From NCBI GenBank assembly GCA_016124525.1, contig WGNO01000007.1, forward strand, positions 1-64,000: a stretch of DNA of 64,000 nt. The letters are read 5' to 3'. Shown here piece after piece: positions 29,843 through 38,449 of the stretch (the stretch's first letter is position 1; each line of letters opens with the position of its first letter). The translations under genes and the position numbers were made by a program. Under the pieces are notes generated by a model. That model had not been told where the DNA came from, searched no databases, and saw nothing but the letters and a program-made list of their open reading frames with translations. The stretch is from Nostoc sp. RI_552 (GTDB taxonomy: Bacteria; Cyanobacteriota; Cyanobacteriia; Cyanobacteriales; Nostocaceae).

Positions 29843-32401
29843 TTAAGCTGTAAAATTCCCCTCTGCATAGGAAGTTGTGGCAACATTTGAGAGAATTTGT
29901 AACCAAGTAGGAATGGGAACTTTAGCTGAAGAATCTCCAGCCGCAAGATGTCTGAGTAAAGCTTCTTTTTTAGAAAGATTTTGCAGAGTTGGAATAATTT
30001 GATCTAAAATACCTTCTAATTCAGCATTTACCTGCTGATTAATTTCGCTAACATATTGCACCAGATGAAGACTAGTACAAGCAGTTATTTCATCGCGCAA
30101 TCGCAATACAAAAAGTTGATGATTACCTGTTTTTGGTAAATCTTGACTTTTTTCAGGTGACCAATCAAAGATTTGACCAATATTGTGTTTTTCGTCTTTA
30201 CGCGCTAAGGGAAACATATTTTCTGGTGAAATGGATTGTTCTTTGCTGTTAATTTCCAAGATAATTGCTTCTTTCCATTTATTAGGATCACATCCTAGTA
30301 GCAATTTGTAAAAGATATCAGCTTCTTCTACACCAAACTTCGTTTCGATTTCTTGTTCCATTGCTGGATGTAGATTTGCCTGTAAGTAATCACGTTCTGG
30401 GGCTATGTGATGGCACAATTGACTTAATAAATCTGCCACTGCTTGATGAATGCGATCGCGGGCAAAATTTTCTAATTCCTTGACAGTTTTGGCAAAAGCT
30501 GGATAAAAATCTTCGCTCTTGGTTGGTAGGGTGCTGTTAACTCTATTTCCTCTGTCAAATAATTTACCGGCTGCACCTTTAAATTCTGCAATAGTGATAT
30601 TACCATTGTTGGCTTTGTTAAATAGTAAAGTCCACTCATTCCAATTTAGGATTTTAAATGTGAGTTCGTCTTTGACTACATCGCTAACTACATATCCGCG
30701 GCGATCTTTGAGTGGTTCTTTGCCTAAACTTTTTTGAAAATTGCGATAGGTTTTATCTAAATTCTCTATAGCAGCCCGCAACTCAATTAAATTCTGAGGC
30801 TCTGCGGTGGGAATACCTTGGTCATGAATTTCAGAAATAATGTTTTTGAGGTGTTGTTGATGTTGAAGTAAATTATCGACGGATCTGCCAGTGTCTTGAT
30901 ACAGTTGTGTGAGTCCATGACTGATAACATGATTTTGAATTAATTCCCGCAGTTTGGCAATGCCACCGTCTTGAGCAAAGTAACTGAGTTGTCTGCCTAA
31001 ATGACTACGGGGATCTGATTCCAGCAGACGTGTGCTTAATAGTTGCCACTTTTGTTGCAACCGCCTAGACCGTTCTAGGTAATCAGGATAATCTAGGTTG
31101 GCTAAAAATTCTGGTGAACCTGCTTTGAAGCTACTAGAACGTTTTGCTAACTCAGCCAGCCCTAGTAGTGGGGATAATAAAACAATCCGCTCTGGTTGGG
31201 TTGTGAATGCACTAGCAGCATCAATTGTAGTTTGTAAAACTTTTAATTTGCGGAAAACTTCATCTTCGTCTAAAGGTGGAATAGTGGCGATTAATTGATC
31301 AAGTTCTCTTTCACAACCTTCACTATCTAAAGGTAGCTGATCAAAACGACCCACCCCTACTAAAATTAAATCTTTTAGGTCTTGTCCTGGGCGCTGCTGC
31401 TGCATCATTGTGAAAATTTTATTGGCGCGGTCGCTACCAGGAGTTTTACCATTTAACAATATTAAAATTGTCTGTACTTCTGCCAATTCCCGCAGTGATA
31501 AAAAGGTATCCCTAGCACCGGAATTACTGGCTCCTAATCCTGGAAAATCCAAAAGAATAAATTCTGAAGCTCCGGTAAAATCCCAAATTTCTCGTGATAT
31601 TTTTACTTGAATATCAACACGACGAATCAGGGGGAAAGTGTTTTGCAATAGCTTAGTAGGTAGCCTCTGGGGTGGACTAGGTAATCGAATATGAGATGGA
31701 GGTAAATCCTCAAACCGGAGAGTTTGGATAGCCATGGGCTGTTCAGCGAGCTGTAGCCCCTCACGGGCGGTAACGCCATCAATTTGGTAGCTTCCACCAC
31801 ACATTGCTTCCCCATAGGCTTGATAAGCGCGAATAAATAAGACTAACTCTCGTAGTAAATAACGTAATTCCAAGTTTTTAGTATTATTCCATGTGTCCTC
31901 ACACCAATTAATAATATCTTTAATATCTTTGCCAGTGTTTAATGTTGACGGAGGTATAGATGGAAGTCCAGCGGCCTTACTTTGCCGATTTGCTTCCTGC
32001 AACATGAATTGTAGACAGTCATTGACTCCTTGATGAGAAAGATACTCTACCGTAAAATTATTTGCCTGAGTTGTCACAAAACCTGGCTGTGGGACAATAT
32101 GAATAGCTGTGACATTACCTGTAGTTGGGTTCTCACTAATTGGCAAGGCATCAGCATATCCAATTAAGCTTCCTAAAAGTAAAGTTTTTCCGCTACTAAA
32201 TTCTCCCATCACCCCAATTTTGACTGGAGATGTGGCAAGTTCTACAGTTTTCTCAGCAGCTTCCCGGATGCGAACTAAACAATCATCCAAGCTAGTGGGT
32301 ATCCAATCTTCTTGTTTAGAGGGGTACTGGGGTACTGAGTCTAGTTTTTCAAGTATAAATTCACCGTATTTTTTGAAACGATCTAATTGTTCTAATTCCA
32401 T
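29843..32401 (-). CDS. Dynamin-like large GTPase, SrfC-like
   Basis: 852 residues from ATG 32401; the frame extends to 32479 without family character. The G1 loop GEFSSGKT (about 66-73), a switch I Thr region (SENPTTGNVTAIH), G3 as LLDFPGLGAS, and VGVGRFDQL in the G4 position place it in the bacterial dynamin-like family. A long helical stalk (about 400-850) follows, with no transmembrane segment. Such proteins remodel membranes or act in defence. It is the first gene of the cassette. Confidence 0.85.
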   Translation of the reverse strand: MELEQLDRFKKYGEFILEKLDSVPQYPSKQEDWIPTSLDDCLVRIREAAEKTVELATSPVKIGVMGEFSSGKTLLLGSLIGYADALPISENPTTGNVTAIHIVPQPGFVTTQANNFTVEYLSHQGVNDCLQFMLQEANRQSKAAGLPSIPPSTLNTGKDIKDIINWCEDTWNNTKNLELRYLLRELVLFIRAYQAYGEAMCGGSYQIDGVTAREGLQLAEQPMAIQTLRFEDLPPSHIRLPSPPQRLPTKLLQNTFPLIRRVDIQVKISREIWDFTGASEFILLDFPGLGASNSGARDTFLSLRELAEVQTILILLNGKTPGSDRANKIFTMMQQQRPGQDLKDLILVGVGRFDQLPLDSEGCERELDQLIATIPPLDEDEVFRKLKVLQTTIDAASAFTTQPERIVLLSPLLGLAELAKRSSSFKAGSPEFLANLDYPDYLERSRRLQQKWQLLSTRLLESDPRSHLGRQLSYFAQDGGIAKLRELIQNHVISHGLTQLYQDTGRSVDNLLQHQQHLKNIISEIHDQGIPTAEPQNLIELRAAIENLDKTYRNFQKSLGKEPLKDRRGYVVSDVVKDELTFKILNWNEWTLLFNKANNGNITIAEFKGAAGKLFDRGNRVNSTLPTKSEDFYPAFAKTVKELENFARDRIHQAVADLLSQLCHHIAPERDYLQANLHPAMEQEIETKFGVEEADIFYKLLLGCDPNKWKEAIILEINSKEQSISPENMFPLARKDEKHNIGQIFDWSPEKSQDLPKTGNHQLFVLRLRDEITACTSLHLVQYVSEINQQVNAELEGILDQIIPTLQNLSKKEALLRHLAAGDSSAKVPIPTWLQILSNVATTSYAEGNFTA

Positions 32402-33596
32402 AAAAATTATTTTCCTTGAGCATGAATTTCTGTGAGTCTTATAACATAAAAAAAATCTAAATAGCAGATGTTGGTACAAATTGTTTTTATCACATTTTGC
32501 ATCAGCACTAGACTATTTATTACTGTGGATAGATTTAACTATACTGATTTATACAATTCTTAACCGGATGGTGACAAATAAAAATTTAAAAATTAAAGAT
32601 AAAGATTATTGGTTTTGAGTATCATTTATTTCTTTGTTTTTATTGAAAAACTCCGTGAATTTCATATGGTGATACTTTATCATGCTGAAGTTGATCGGGG
32701 AAGTTGAAAAATCAATTATCTAAAAATGTAGGGTGGGTTAGGAATATAGTAGTGTCATGTCCGCATGAATACTGAAAATAAAATATACTTTATATTTTTA
32801 TAACTTGATTTAAATGGAGTGAAGCCGAACAAATCCATTGGAATGTGGTTTTGGATCCATGGATTTGCTTATAAATAAATTATTTAAGGTTTCTGAATAT
32901 AGGTAGAAGATACACCCTTAAGCCGCAAGTAACGCTCTTTGTTTTTGTGTTTTATAATATAAGGTCATGACGAAATTAATTTCATCTTTCTTTCGGCTCA
33001 TGTTAGTATATTAATTTTTGCGCTAACAGCTTTAATTTTGATTAGCATTGATTGAGTTGAATTTGTATATTAATAACTGGCTATTTTGTGAAAATTTAAA
33101 TTTATTTACTTGCCAAATTTGAGGCATGCATTGATGAGAAATATGGTTATGTGACATTTGATGTTGTTTGTTAGGCAAATGAGGGAAAAAAAGTAAAATC
33201 CAAGGTATTTCCAGTCCTGGAAATACCTCAGATTTCCAACCTGACCACACTTATAGTTTTAATAGAAAATTTGGGAAAATTCTCAATTTCAATGGACATA
33301 AATATGTGAATTGTGTCTAAAAAATTTTGGTGGGTATGACTATATTTATGCTATGTCAATGTCAATTTGAATGTAGATGTATTGAAGAAAATTTTAAGAT
33401 TGCTGCCCAGAGAAAATAGCTTTATTTTTTATAAAGTTATCATCTGTTAGATAGATAATTAAAGAGATATAATTTAATGATTTATGTCTAAAGTTGTGGT
33501 TTTTATAGCTTGATTTTCTCTTGGGAATAGAGAAAAATATAAAAACATCATGATACAACATGATTGTAGCCAAAAAAAGTGACAGAAAGCCTAGTT
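32402..33596. other. AT-rich gene-free region, 1.2 kb
   Basis: No credible protein gene: the frames present are short and AT-driven. It holds a perfect 12-bp palindrome (33203-33228) and paired segments CCCAGAGAAAAT (from about 33399) and ATTTTCTCTTGGG (about 33512), followed by a terminator-like hairpin at 33597. A promoter for the GTPase cassette must lie near 32402-32550. This could contain an unannotated plus-strand RNA. Confidence 0.5.
33203..33228. repeat. Perfect 12-bp palindrome
   Basis: AGGTATTTCCAG and its exact complement are separated by TC. There is no gene end nearby and no T tract, so it is more likely a dispersed palindromic repeat or an RNA hairpin than a terminator. Confidence 0.75.
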
Positions 33597-33621
33597 AATG
33601 CCCGCGCCTGTGGGCATTTTT
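33597..33621 (+). terminator. Intrinsic-terminator-like hairpin with no gene upstream
   Basis: AATGCCC and GGGCATT form a 7-bp stem with an 8-base loop, followed by TTTT on the plus strand. No plus-strand gene precedes it. On the minus strand it comes after the DUF2254 stop but lacks a following T run, so its plus-strand use by an unseen RNA is possible. Confidence 0.55.
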
Positions 33622-33648
33622 CATTGATAAAAGCATCCTACTAGTTTT

Positions 33649-34992
33649 TCATGACTGCAAAATTTCCATATCCTGGTTTTGATCTAAGACTTGAATAATG
33701 TTGTTATATTTGTTTTGGATATCTTGGCGGTCTTGTGATTGTGGTAAACTTTTATAGCTACTTTGAATAATCATGTCGGCATGATGCTTGAGAATTTGTT
33801 GATATTGGGCATTGTGGGTGTATGTGGCGATTAAGGCGATAGCTTCTAACAAATGAATGGTGATGGCTGAATCAGAGCTGCTGTCTTGGCGAATTTGGTT
33901 AAAAGCTTGATGGACTATCTCTTCAAAAGTAAGTGATTTGACAATTACTCTTAATTGGTTGTCATGGTCGTAGCGGTAGGATGAGGGAAACTGTTTTTGT
34001 ACTAGATGACACAGTGCGGCGGTCAGTCGGTCAATACATTGAATGACTGTGAAGGGATCGTTGATACCAGGAGAAATAGCACGTAGGGCAATTTCCACTA
34101 ACTGTTGCAGAGGAAATTCCATATCTTGTTGTTCAGTGCGTTCTTTTCCTAAAAGAAATGTTTTTTGCAGTCGGTGGTTAAGTTGGCGATTTAATCCTTC
34201 GCCGGGCCAAATTGTTGCTAGTTGACTACCTTTGACAATAAATTTTCCTGGTCGAGATTTGAGGTGGATGAGGAGATTATGTTTATGGGCAAGCTCTAGC
34301 AATTTTTTATGATTAATTGCTTGTAAATAACCATGACGATGAGCTTTAATTGGGTAAGCTTGGAGATGAAAATCTGATGGAATGTCTGCTGGTGCTAGTT
34401 GACTTGCTGGTGGATTAATACCGATTTTTTCGGGAAATAGTCGGTCAATAGCTTTGTCTAAATCTTTGCCAACACTGTCAATGACGTGTGATGCCTGTAT
34501 GATGGTTGAGGCGTGATGAATAAAGTAAATTAGTACGGCAATGCTGAGAATTGCTAGGACGAGACCAACTGTGACTGAAAGATGGGGAATAAAGAGGTTG
34601 TAGCCTATTCCATAAATAGTACGCAGTACTAGCAAGGAATAAATAAAGGTGGCAATGAATGTTCCCAGGACAATTTGATTACCTGTGTCTCGCATAAAGT
34701 TACGCAGCAGTCTTGGCCCGAAATTGGCAGAAGCGAGTTGCAGTGCGACTATTGTAATGGAAAAGGCTGTAGCAGCAACACTCACCATTGAACTGGCGAT
34801 AGCAGAAAGTACTTCTCTTGCGCCATCGGGTCCGCCTGTGTAAGTCCAACTCCAATTATCAAAAGCAATTGTGCGGTCAAGATTCAACATGACAAATGCT
34901 AAAATGACCGCACTGAGGGCTAGGATTCCTGGTAGGAACCAATAACTCGTTTGAAGTGCATCCCACACCTTGGATAATTTGACATTATTCAT
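33649..34992 (-). CDS. DUF2254 membrane protein
   Basis: 447 residues. Two N-terminal membrane helices (about 17-37 and 60-90, with SSMVSVAATAFSITIVALQLASANFGPRLL, the DUF2254 signature), two more around 107-127 and 137-157, then a soluble domain of 280 residues with HRHGYLQAI and ISPGINDPFTV. The function is unknown; DUF2254 proteins are often near ion channels. The gene starts within the last codons of the upstream mscS-like gene (4-base ATGA overlap), so the two are translationally coupled. Confidence 0.88.
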   Translation of the reverse strand: MNNVKLSKVWDALQTSYWFLPGILALSAVILAFVMLNLDRTIAFDNWSWTYTGGPDGAREVLSAIASSMVSVAATAFSITIVALQLASANFGPRLLRNFMRDTGNQIVLGTFIATFIYSLLVLRTIYGIGYNLFIPHLSVTVGLVLAILSIAVLIYFIHHASTIIQASHVIDSVGKDLDKAIDRLFPEKIGINPPASQLAPADIPSDFHLQAYPIKAHRHGYLQAINHKKLLELAHKHNLLIHLKSRPGKFIVKGSQLATIWPGEGLNRQLNHRLQKTFLLGKERTEQQDMEFPLQQLVEIALRAISPGINDPFTVIQCIDRLTAALCHLVQKQFPSSYRYDHDNQLRVIVKSLTFEEIVHQAFNQIRQDSSSDSAITIHLLEAIALIATYTHNAQYQQILKHHADMIIQSSYKSLPQSQDRQDIQNKYNNIIQVLDQNQDMEILQS

Positions 34993-35996
34993 GATTTATG
35001 TCCACTGCTATGGGTATCTACCTTGCTATTGCGGTGTTGCAATTGTGCTAATGGTTGGAGTGAATCGGCAATGCTACGTGGTTGAGGGACTGGTTTGTTA
35101 CCAGCTGGCCAACCTTCACGCTGACTTGAGCGATCGCCGTCTGTTGCTTCGGTTTGGTCGTGGAATAAAATTTGTCTGGTGGGATATGGTAAATCGATGC
35201 CGTTTTCTACATAAAGTTTTTGCTTGATTGCAGAGATGACTTTATCCCGTGTGTCTAAAGCATCTGATCTTCGCGGTGGTTTAATCCACCATCTGGCCCT
35301 GATGTTAACACTATTTTCGGCAAGTTCCATTACCAGTACGTCGGGAGGGGGGTGTTTTAAGACGGTATCCACACTATCAATGGCTTGGAGCATTAATTGT
35401 TTTGTCCAATTTAGGTCATCGCCGTAGCCAACGGCGACATCGTACTCTAGGCGACGATTGTCGAAGGCTGTATTGACTGTGACTGAATTGGTGAATAGTT
35501 CGGAGTTGGGAATGACGATGCGGCGACCGTCGTAAGTTTTGATGGTTGTGGCTCTTGTTTGAATATTTTCTACAGTACCTTCAAAGTTCTTAAAAACAAT
35601 TTGGTCGTTGATGTGGAAAGGCTCTGTTAGTAGAATTAGGATTCCGGCTAAAAAGTTTTGTAGAATATCGCGAAAAGCAAAACCGACTGCTACTCCACTA
35701 ATTCCCAGCAATTGGACTAAATCCGATGCTCTGAGTGAGGGAAAGACTATTGTGAGAGATATAAATAAACCTACTAAAACGGTGGTACCTTGTGCTAACC
35801 TTCCCAGTACCATTCCTAAATTGCGGGCATAGGTGCGGTGTCTGGTTAAGCGTCTTACTACTCTCTTGATTGATCTACCGAAAATAACAAAGATTGTAAA
35901 AACAATTAATCCTAGGGCAATGTTGGGTAGCAGAAGAATGAAGTCGTTAAACATTTTCTGCATTCTGTCCAATAGTGCCGATATCTCTGCATTCAT
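34989..35996 (-). CDS. Small-conductance mechanosensitive channel (MscS family)
   Basis: 335 residues. Two to three membrane helices (about 17-37, 65-85, 90-115), the pore-lining and beta-domain block GVAVGFAFRDILQNFLAGILIL, EPFHINDQI and IPNSELFTNSVTVN that define MscS, then the alpha/beta C-terminal domain and a polar tail. It would release solutes under hypo-osmotic stress in the inner membrane. It overlaps the DUF2254 gene by four bases. Confidence 0.93.
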   Translation of the reverse strand: MNAEISALLDRMQKMFNDFILLLPNIALGLIVFTIFVIFGRSIKRVVRRLTRHRTYARNLGMVLGRLAQGTTVLVGLFISLTIVFPSLRASDLVQLLGISGVAVGFAFRDILQNFLAGILILLTEPFHINDQIVFKNFEGTVENIQTRATTIKTYDGRRIVIPNSELFTNSVTVNTAFDNRRLEYDVAVGYGDDLNWTKQLMLQAIDSVDTVLKHPPPDVLVMELAENSVNIRARWWIKPPRRSDALDTRDKVISAIKQKLYVENGIDLPYPTRQILFHDQTEATDGDRSSQREGWPAGNKPVPQPRSIADSLQPLAQLQHRNSKVDTHSSGHKS

Positions 35997-36221
35997 TGAG
36001 GTTCCTCACTCATCAGTCGTTGCTGATGATAGCTAAAGCTGAGGGAATTAAATACCTACTCAGGTCTGGATATTGTTGTGCTGGAGGATAGATTTGGTAA
36101 GGGGTATTTTTTCATAAGAGGCATAACTTCCTTGTCTACAATACCTCCTTGTCTTCCAAGTCTAGCCCTGACGACAATGTAAAAAACCTACCCTTCTGAG
36201 GTGGTTAGGAATAGCAGTGGC

Positions 36222-36239
36222 CAGGGGTTAAAACCCCTG
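36222..36239. repeat. Palindrome CAGGGGTT / AACCCCTG
   Basis: A perfect 8-bp inverted repeat with an AA loop, 29 bases after the stop of the minus-strand TIGR03985-like gene. It may be a terminator or one of the dispersed palindromes of cyanobacterial intergenic DNA. Confidence 0.6.
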
Positions 36240-36267
36240 TGTGAAAGGTAAAGTCGGTTCTAAAGGG

Positions 36268-37737
36268 CTATAACGGGGTTTTGTGATTTTCTGATGGTTG
36301 ATAGTTAGATAATTCTTGTATTGCTTCTTGTTTGAGTTGCTCACGAATTGATAATGGGGCGATGAGTTCTCCGTTGGGTCGCCAGTCTCGCAGACGCATT
36401 AAAACGTTAATGTCACCAGTGCGTATCCAGCCTATGTAGTAAGCATCACTGGGGGCTTTATTTTGCAATATATCCAAGACTTTTCGCTGTTCGCTGTTGG
36501 GCATATTTTTTCGGATTTGTTGGGGTAATTGTGTGTAGGGAATGGCTTTAAAGGTGGGATGGCGAAATGTATTGTCTACATACCTTTTAGCGAAGGCGGG
36601 GGGAAAGCGGAGGATGAGAAATTCTCGTTTGAAGTAAAAGTTGAAGCCCCAAGCGGCGTTTAATTCTGTTTGAATTTCAGTTGGTGTGGGGAGGTTGCCT
36701 TTTTGCCACATTTGTTTGAGTTCTTTGGGAACATCGGCATCTATCCAAGGAAGGATGTGGAGGTTTTCTGAGGCGATGCGGTCTAGGCGATAGTTGTGCC
36801 AAGCTAATTCCCCTTGGGGGTCTATACCATAGGCACTGAGGTATTTGGCACGGCGGAGGTAATGTAGGCAAACGGGATAAACTGTGACTTGGACTTTTAC
36901 TTCTGTTTTTACCCAGTATTCAAATTGTACTACGCCGCCGGGACTTTTTCGCCACAGTTGTTCTATTTGTTCTTGGTAGTTATCTACTTGGTCTTGGGCT
37001 TCTTTGGAGAGGATATAGTCGAGGTGGAGAAATATTCGCTGTTGCGGTTGTTGATGGATTGATAAAGAGGAGTTGTGGGAGAGTTGTTGCCAGAGGTTGT
37101 CGAGTATAAGGTTTAAGTTGGGTTGGAGAAAGGCTACTGATTCTAAGACGTGTAGTATTTCCCAGGTTTGGGGTATGGAAAGTTGGGTAAAGTTGGGTTG
37201 GGCTGTGGTGATTTCTGGAAGTGTGGGTAGTTGGGATGGGGGTAGACATTGGTATTCTCCTTTACTGATTTTTCGCAGCCATTTGAGATGAGTTAGCTGT
37301 TTGAGGTCGTCTCTGATGGAGCGGTGTACTGTGGCAAAGGGTCGTTGTTGTAGTTGTTGCTGTAGGTGTTGGGGGCTGAGTCCGGTGATTTGTAATATTT
37401 CTGGTTGCCATTGGGTTTCGGATATGTGCAATCCTGATGTCTGAAGAATTTCTACACAGGTACGATGGCAAATGCAAGAAAAGTCTCTACATTTGGCGGT
37501 GATTTCTTGGCTGTCGATTTTTTCGCTGTTGGGGTGTGTTTGGGCAAAGAGGCGATCGCGCAGTTGGGAATAGGTAAAATGCTTGGGAAGAGAATGAGCC
37601 CATTGTGTTTCGATGCCATAAAGTTGATTTAATATCCACCAGTGTCTAATGGCGCGGTGTAAGCGGTTGGCAAGTTGTCCGGCTGCTAACCAATGTAGGG
37701 TTTGGGGTGTTGGGGAACGAATGGCCTGGGGCATCAT
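36268..37737 (-). CDS. TIGR03985-family CRISPR-associated protein, WYL-like putative regulator
   Basis: 489 residues. The N-terminal half is helical and includes a Cys cluster (CRDFSCICHRTC) and a winged-helix-like part. The C-terminal region has YPVCLHYLRRAKYLSAYG followed by WHNYRLDRI, the pattern of WYL ligand-binding domains. I place it in the cyanobacterial CRISPR-associated family TIGR03985 by resemblance and context. It is transcribed away from the CRISPR operons, the usual arrangement for a regulator of a divergent promoter. WYL proteins can sense nucleotide ligands, so a link to CRISPR signalling is possible but inferred. Confidence 0.7.
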   Translation of the reverse strand: MMPQAIRSPTPQTLHWLAAGQLANRLHRAIRHWWILNQLYGIETQWAHSLPKHFTYSQLRDRLFAQTHPNSEKIDSQEITAKCRDFSCICHRTCVEILQTSGLHISETQWQPEILQITGLSPQHLQQQLQQRPFATVHRSIRDDLKQLTHLKWLRKISKGEYQCLPPSQLPTLPEITTAQPNFTQLSIPQTWEILHVLESVAFLQPNLNLILDNLWQQLSHNSSLSIHQQPQQRIFLHLDYILSKEAQDQVDNYQEQIEQLWRKSPGGVVQFEYWVKTEVKVQVTVYPVCLHYLRRAKYLSAYGIDPQGELAWHNYRLDRIASENLHILPWIDADVPKELKQMWQKGNLPTPTEIQTELNAAWGFNFYFKREFLILRFPPAFAKRYVDNTFRHPTFKAIPYTQLPQQIRKNMPNSEQRKVLDILQNKAPSDAYYIGWIRTGDINVLMRLRDWRPNGELIAPLSIREQLKQEAIQELSNYQPSENHKTPL

Positions 37738-38110
37738 GGATGTGGCGGATACTGGGTTTCTGGTGTTGGTCTAGTGGATTATAGATTATCACAATCAATA
37801 AACCCTACCCCGCTAGGGAGGAGGAGACATAATTTTGGGATTTTTCCTGTTTGATCATGACTCAGGATTCATTGTGGTAGCCAATGACTGTTTCTGCCTG
37901 TTTAAAAGATACTGTGGCGATGGTGTGAAATTTAGTTGATGAAAAATTGCAGTTATGGGGTTATGGAAATAAAGTTCTATACCGAGTCTGAGTAAATAAG
38001 GGTTTTTCTGTTGTCGGTATTTCATTGGTCTGGTGTAGGTTTTTGAGTGGGGTATTGGTTATTTTATTTTCCTTGATGCTGGAATACCCTTCTTCCATAC
38101 GGGTGTAATA
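37738..38110. other. Divergent control region at the start of the CRISPR island
   Basis: 373 bases between the WYL-like gene (-) and the membrane-protein/csx3 unit (+). It must hold both promoters and any operator of the regulator. A small hairpin (CCCTA/TAGGG) lies around 37803-37818. I see no CRISPR repeat. Confidence 0.55.
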
Positions 38111-38449
38111 ATGAATTCGTCCAAAAAAAGCAGATTTTCTTTTATGTCTTTATTGGTAGTACAAAGGCTGCTGATGTACCGCAATGGCATAGTCGCAATG
38201 ATTGGTGCAGGGATTACCTGCATGATTCTGATTATTGCTCCCCTGGGATTGTTTGCTGTGATTATTTGTACTTTAGGGGTGTTTATTAGCAGTTTAGCCG
38301 TTGGGTTGGTGTGGGATGGCTTTGTATTCGGTTTGTTAGGTGAGAATTACCCTGATGGGATGTCAGCGCGTCAGGAGCGGAAGCACATCGATGCTGCATC
38401 TTTAAATGATTTAGATTTGCCAACGTTACAACAAAGGAGGCAACGCTAA
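38111..38449 (+). CDS. Small two-helix membrane protein coupled to csx3
   Basis: 112 residues. A basic N-terminus (MNSSKKSRFSF) precedes two tight membrane segments (about 27-48 and 49-77), with a polar acidic C-terminus (about 78-112), probably cytoplasmic. No named family recognised. Its stop overlaps the csx3 ATG (TAATG), and a strong Shine-Dalgarno AAGGAGG (38434-38440) for csx3 lies inside it, so the two are expressed together. The context suggests a membrane partner of the Csx3-ATPase; membrane proteins accompany several type III accessory genes. Confidence 0.75.
   Translation: MNSSKKSRFSFMSLLVVQRLLMYRNGIVAMIGAGITCMILIIAPLGLFAVIICTLGVFISSLAVGLVWDGFVFGLLGENYPDGMSARQERKHIDAASLNDLDLPTLQQRRQR

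Noticed and set aside
33032-33250. 72-codon minus-strand ORF in the AT-rich gap
   Set aside because: Low-complexity composition, no family resemblance, and it spans the palindrome at 33203-33228.
33380-33621. 6S RNA
   Set aside because: The paired region is AT-rich and lacks the long GC-rich double helix with central bubble expected of 6S RNA.
36698-37477. Several long shadow frames within the WYL-like gene (both strands)
   Set aside because: They arise from a GC-poor, Gln/Pro/Thr-rich coding sequence; only the minus frame 36268-37737 has consistent protein character.
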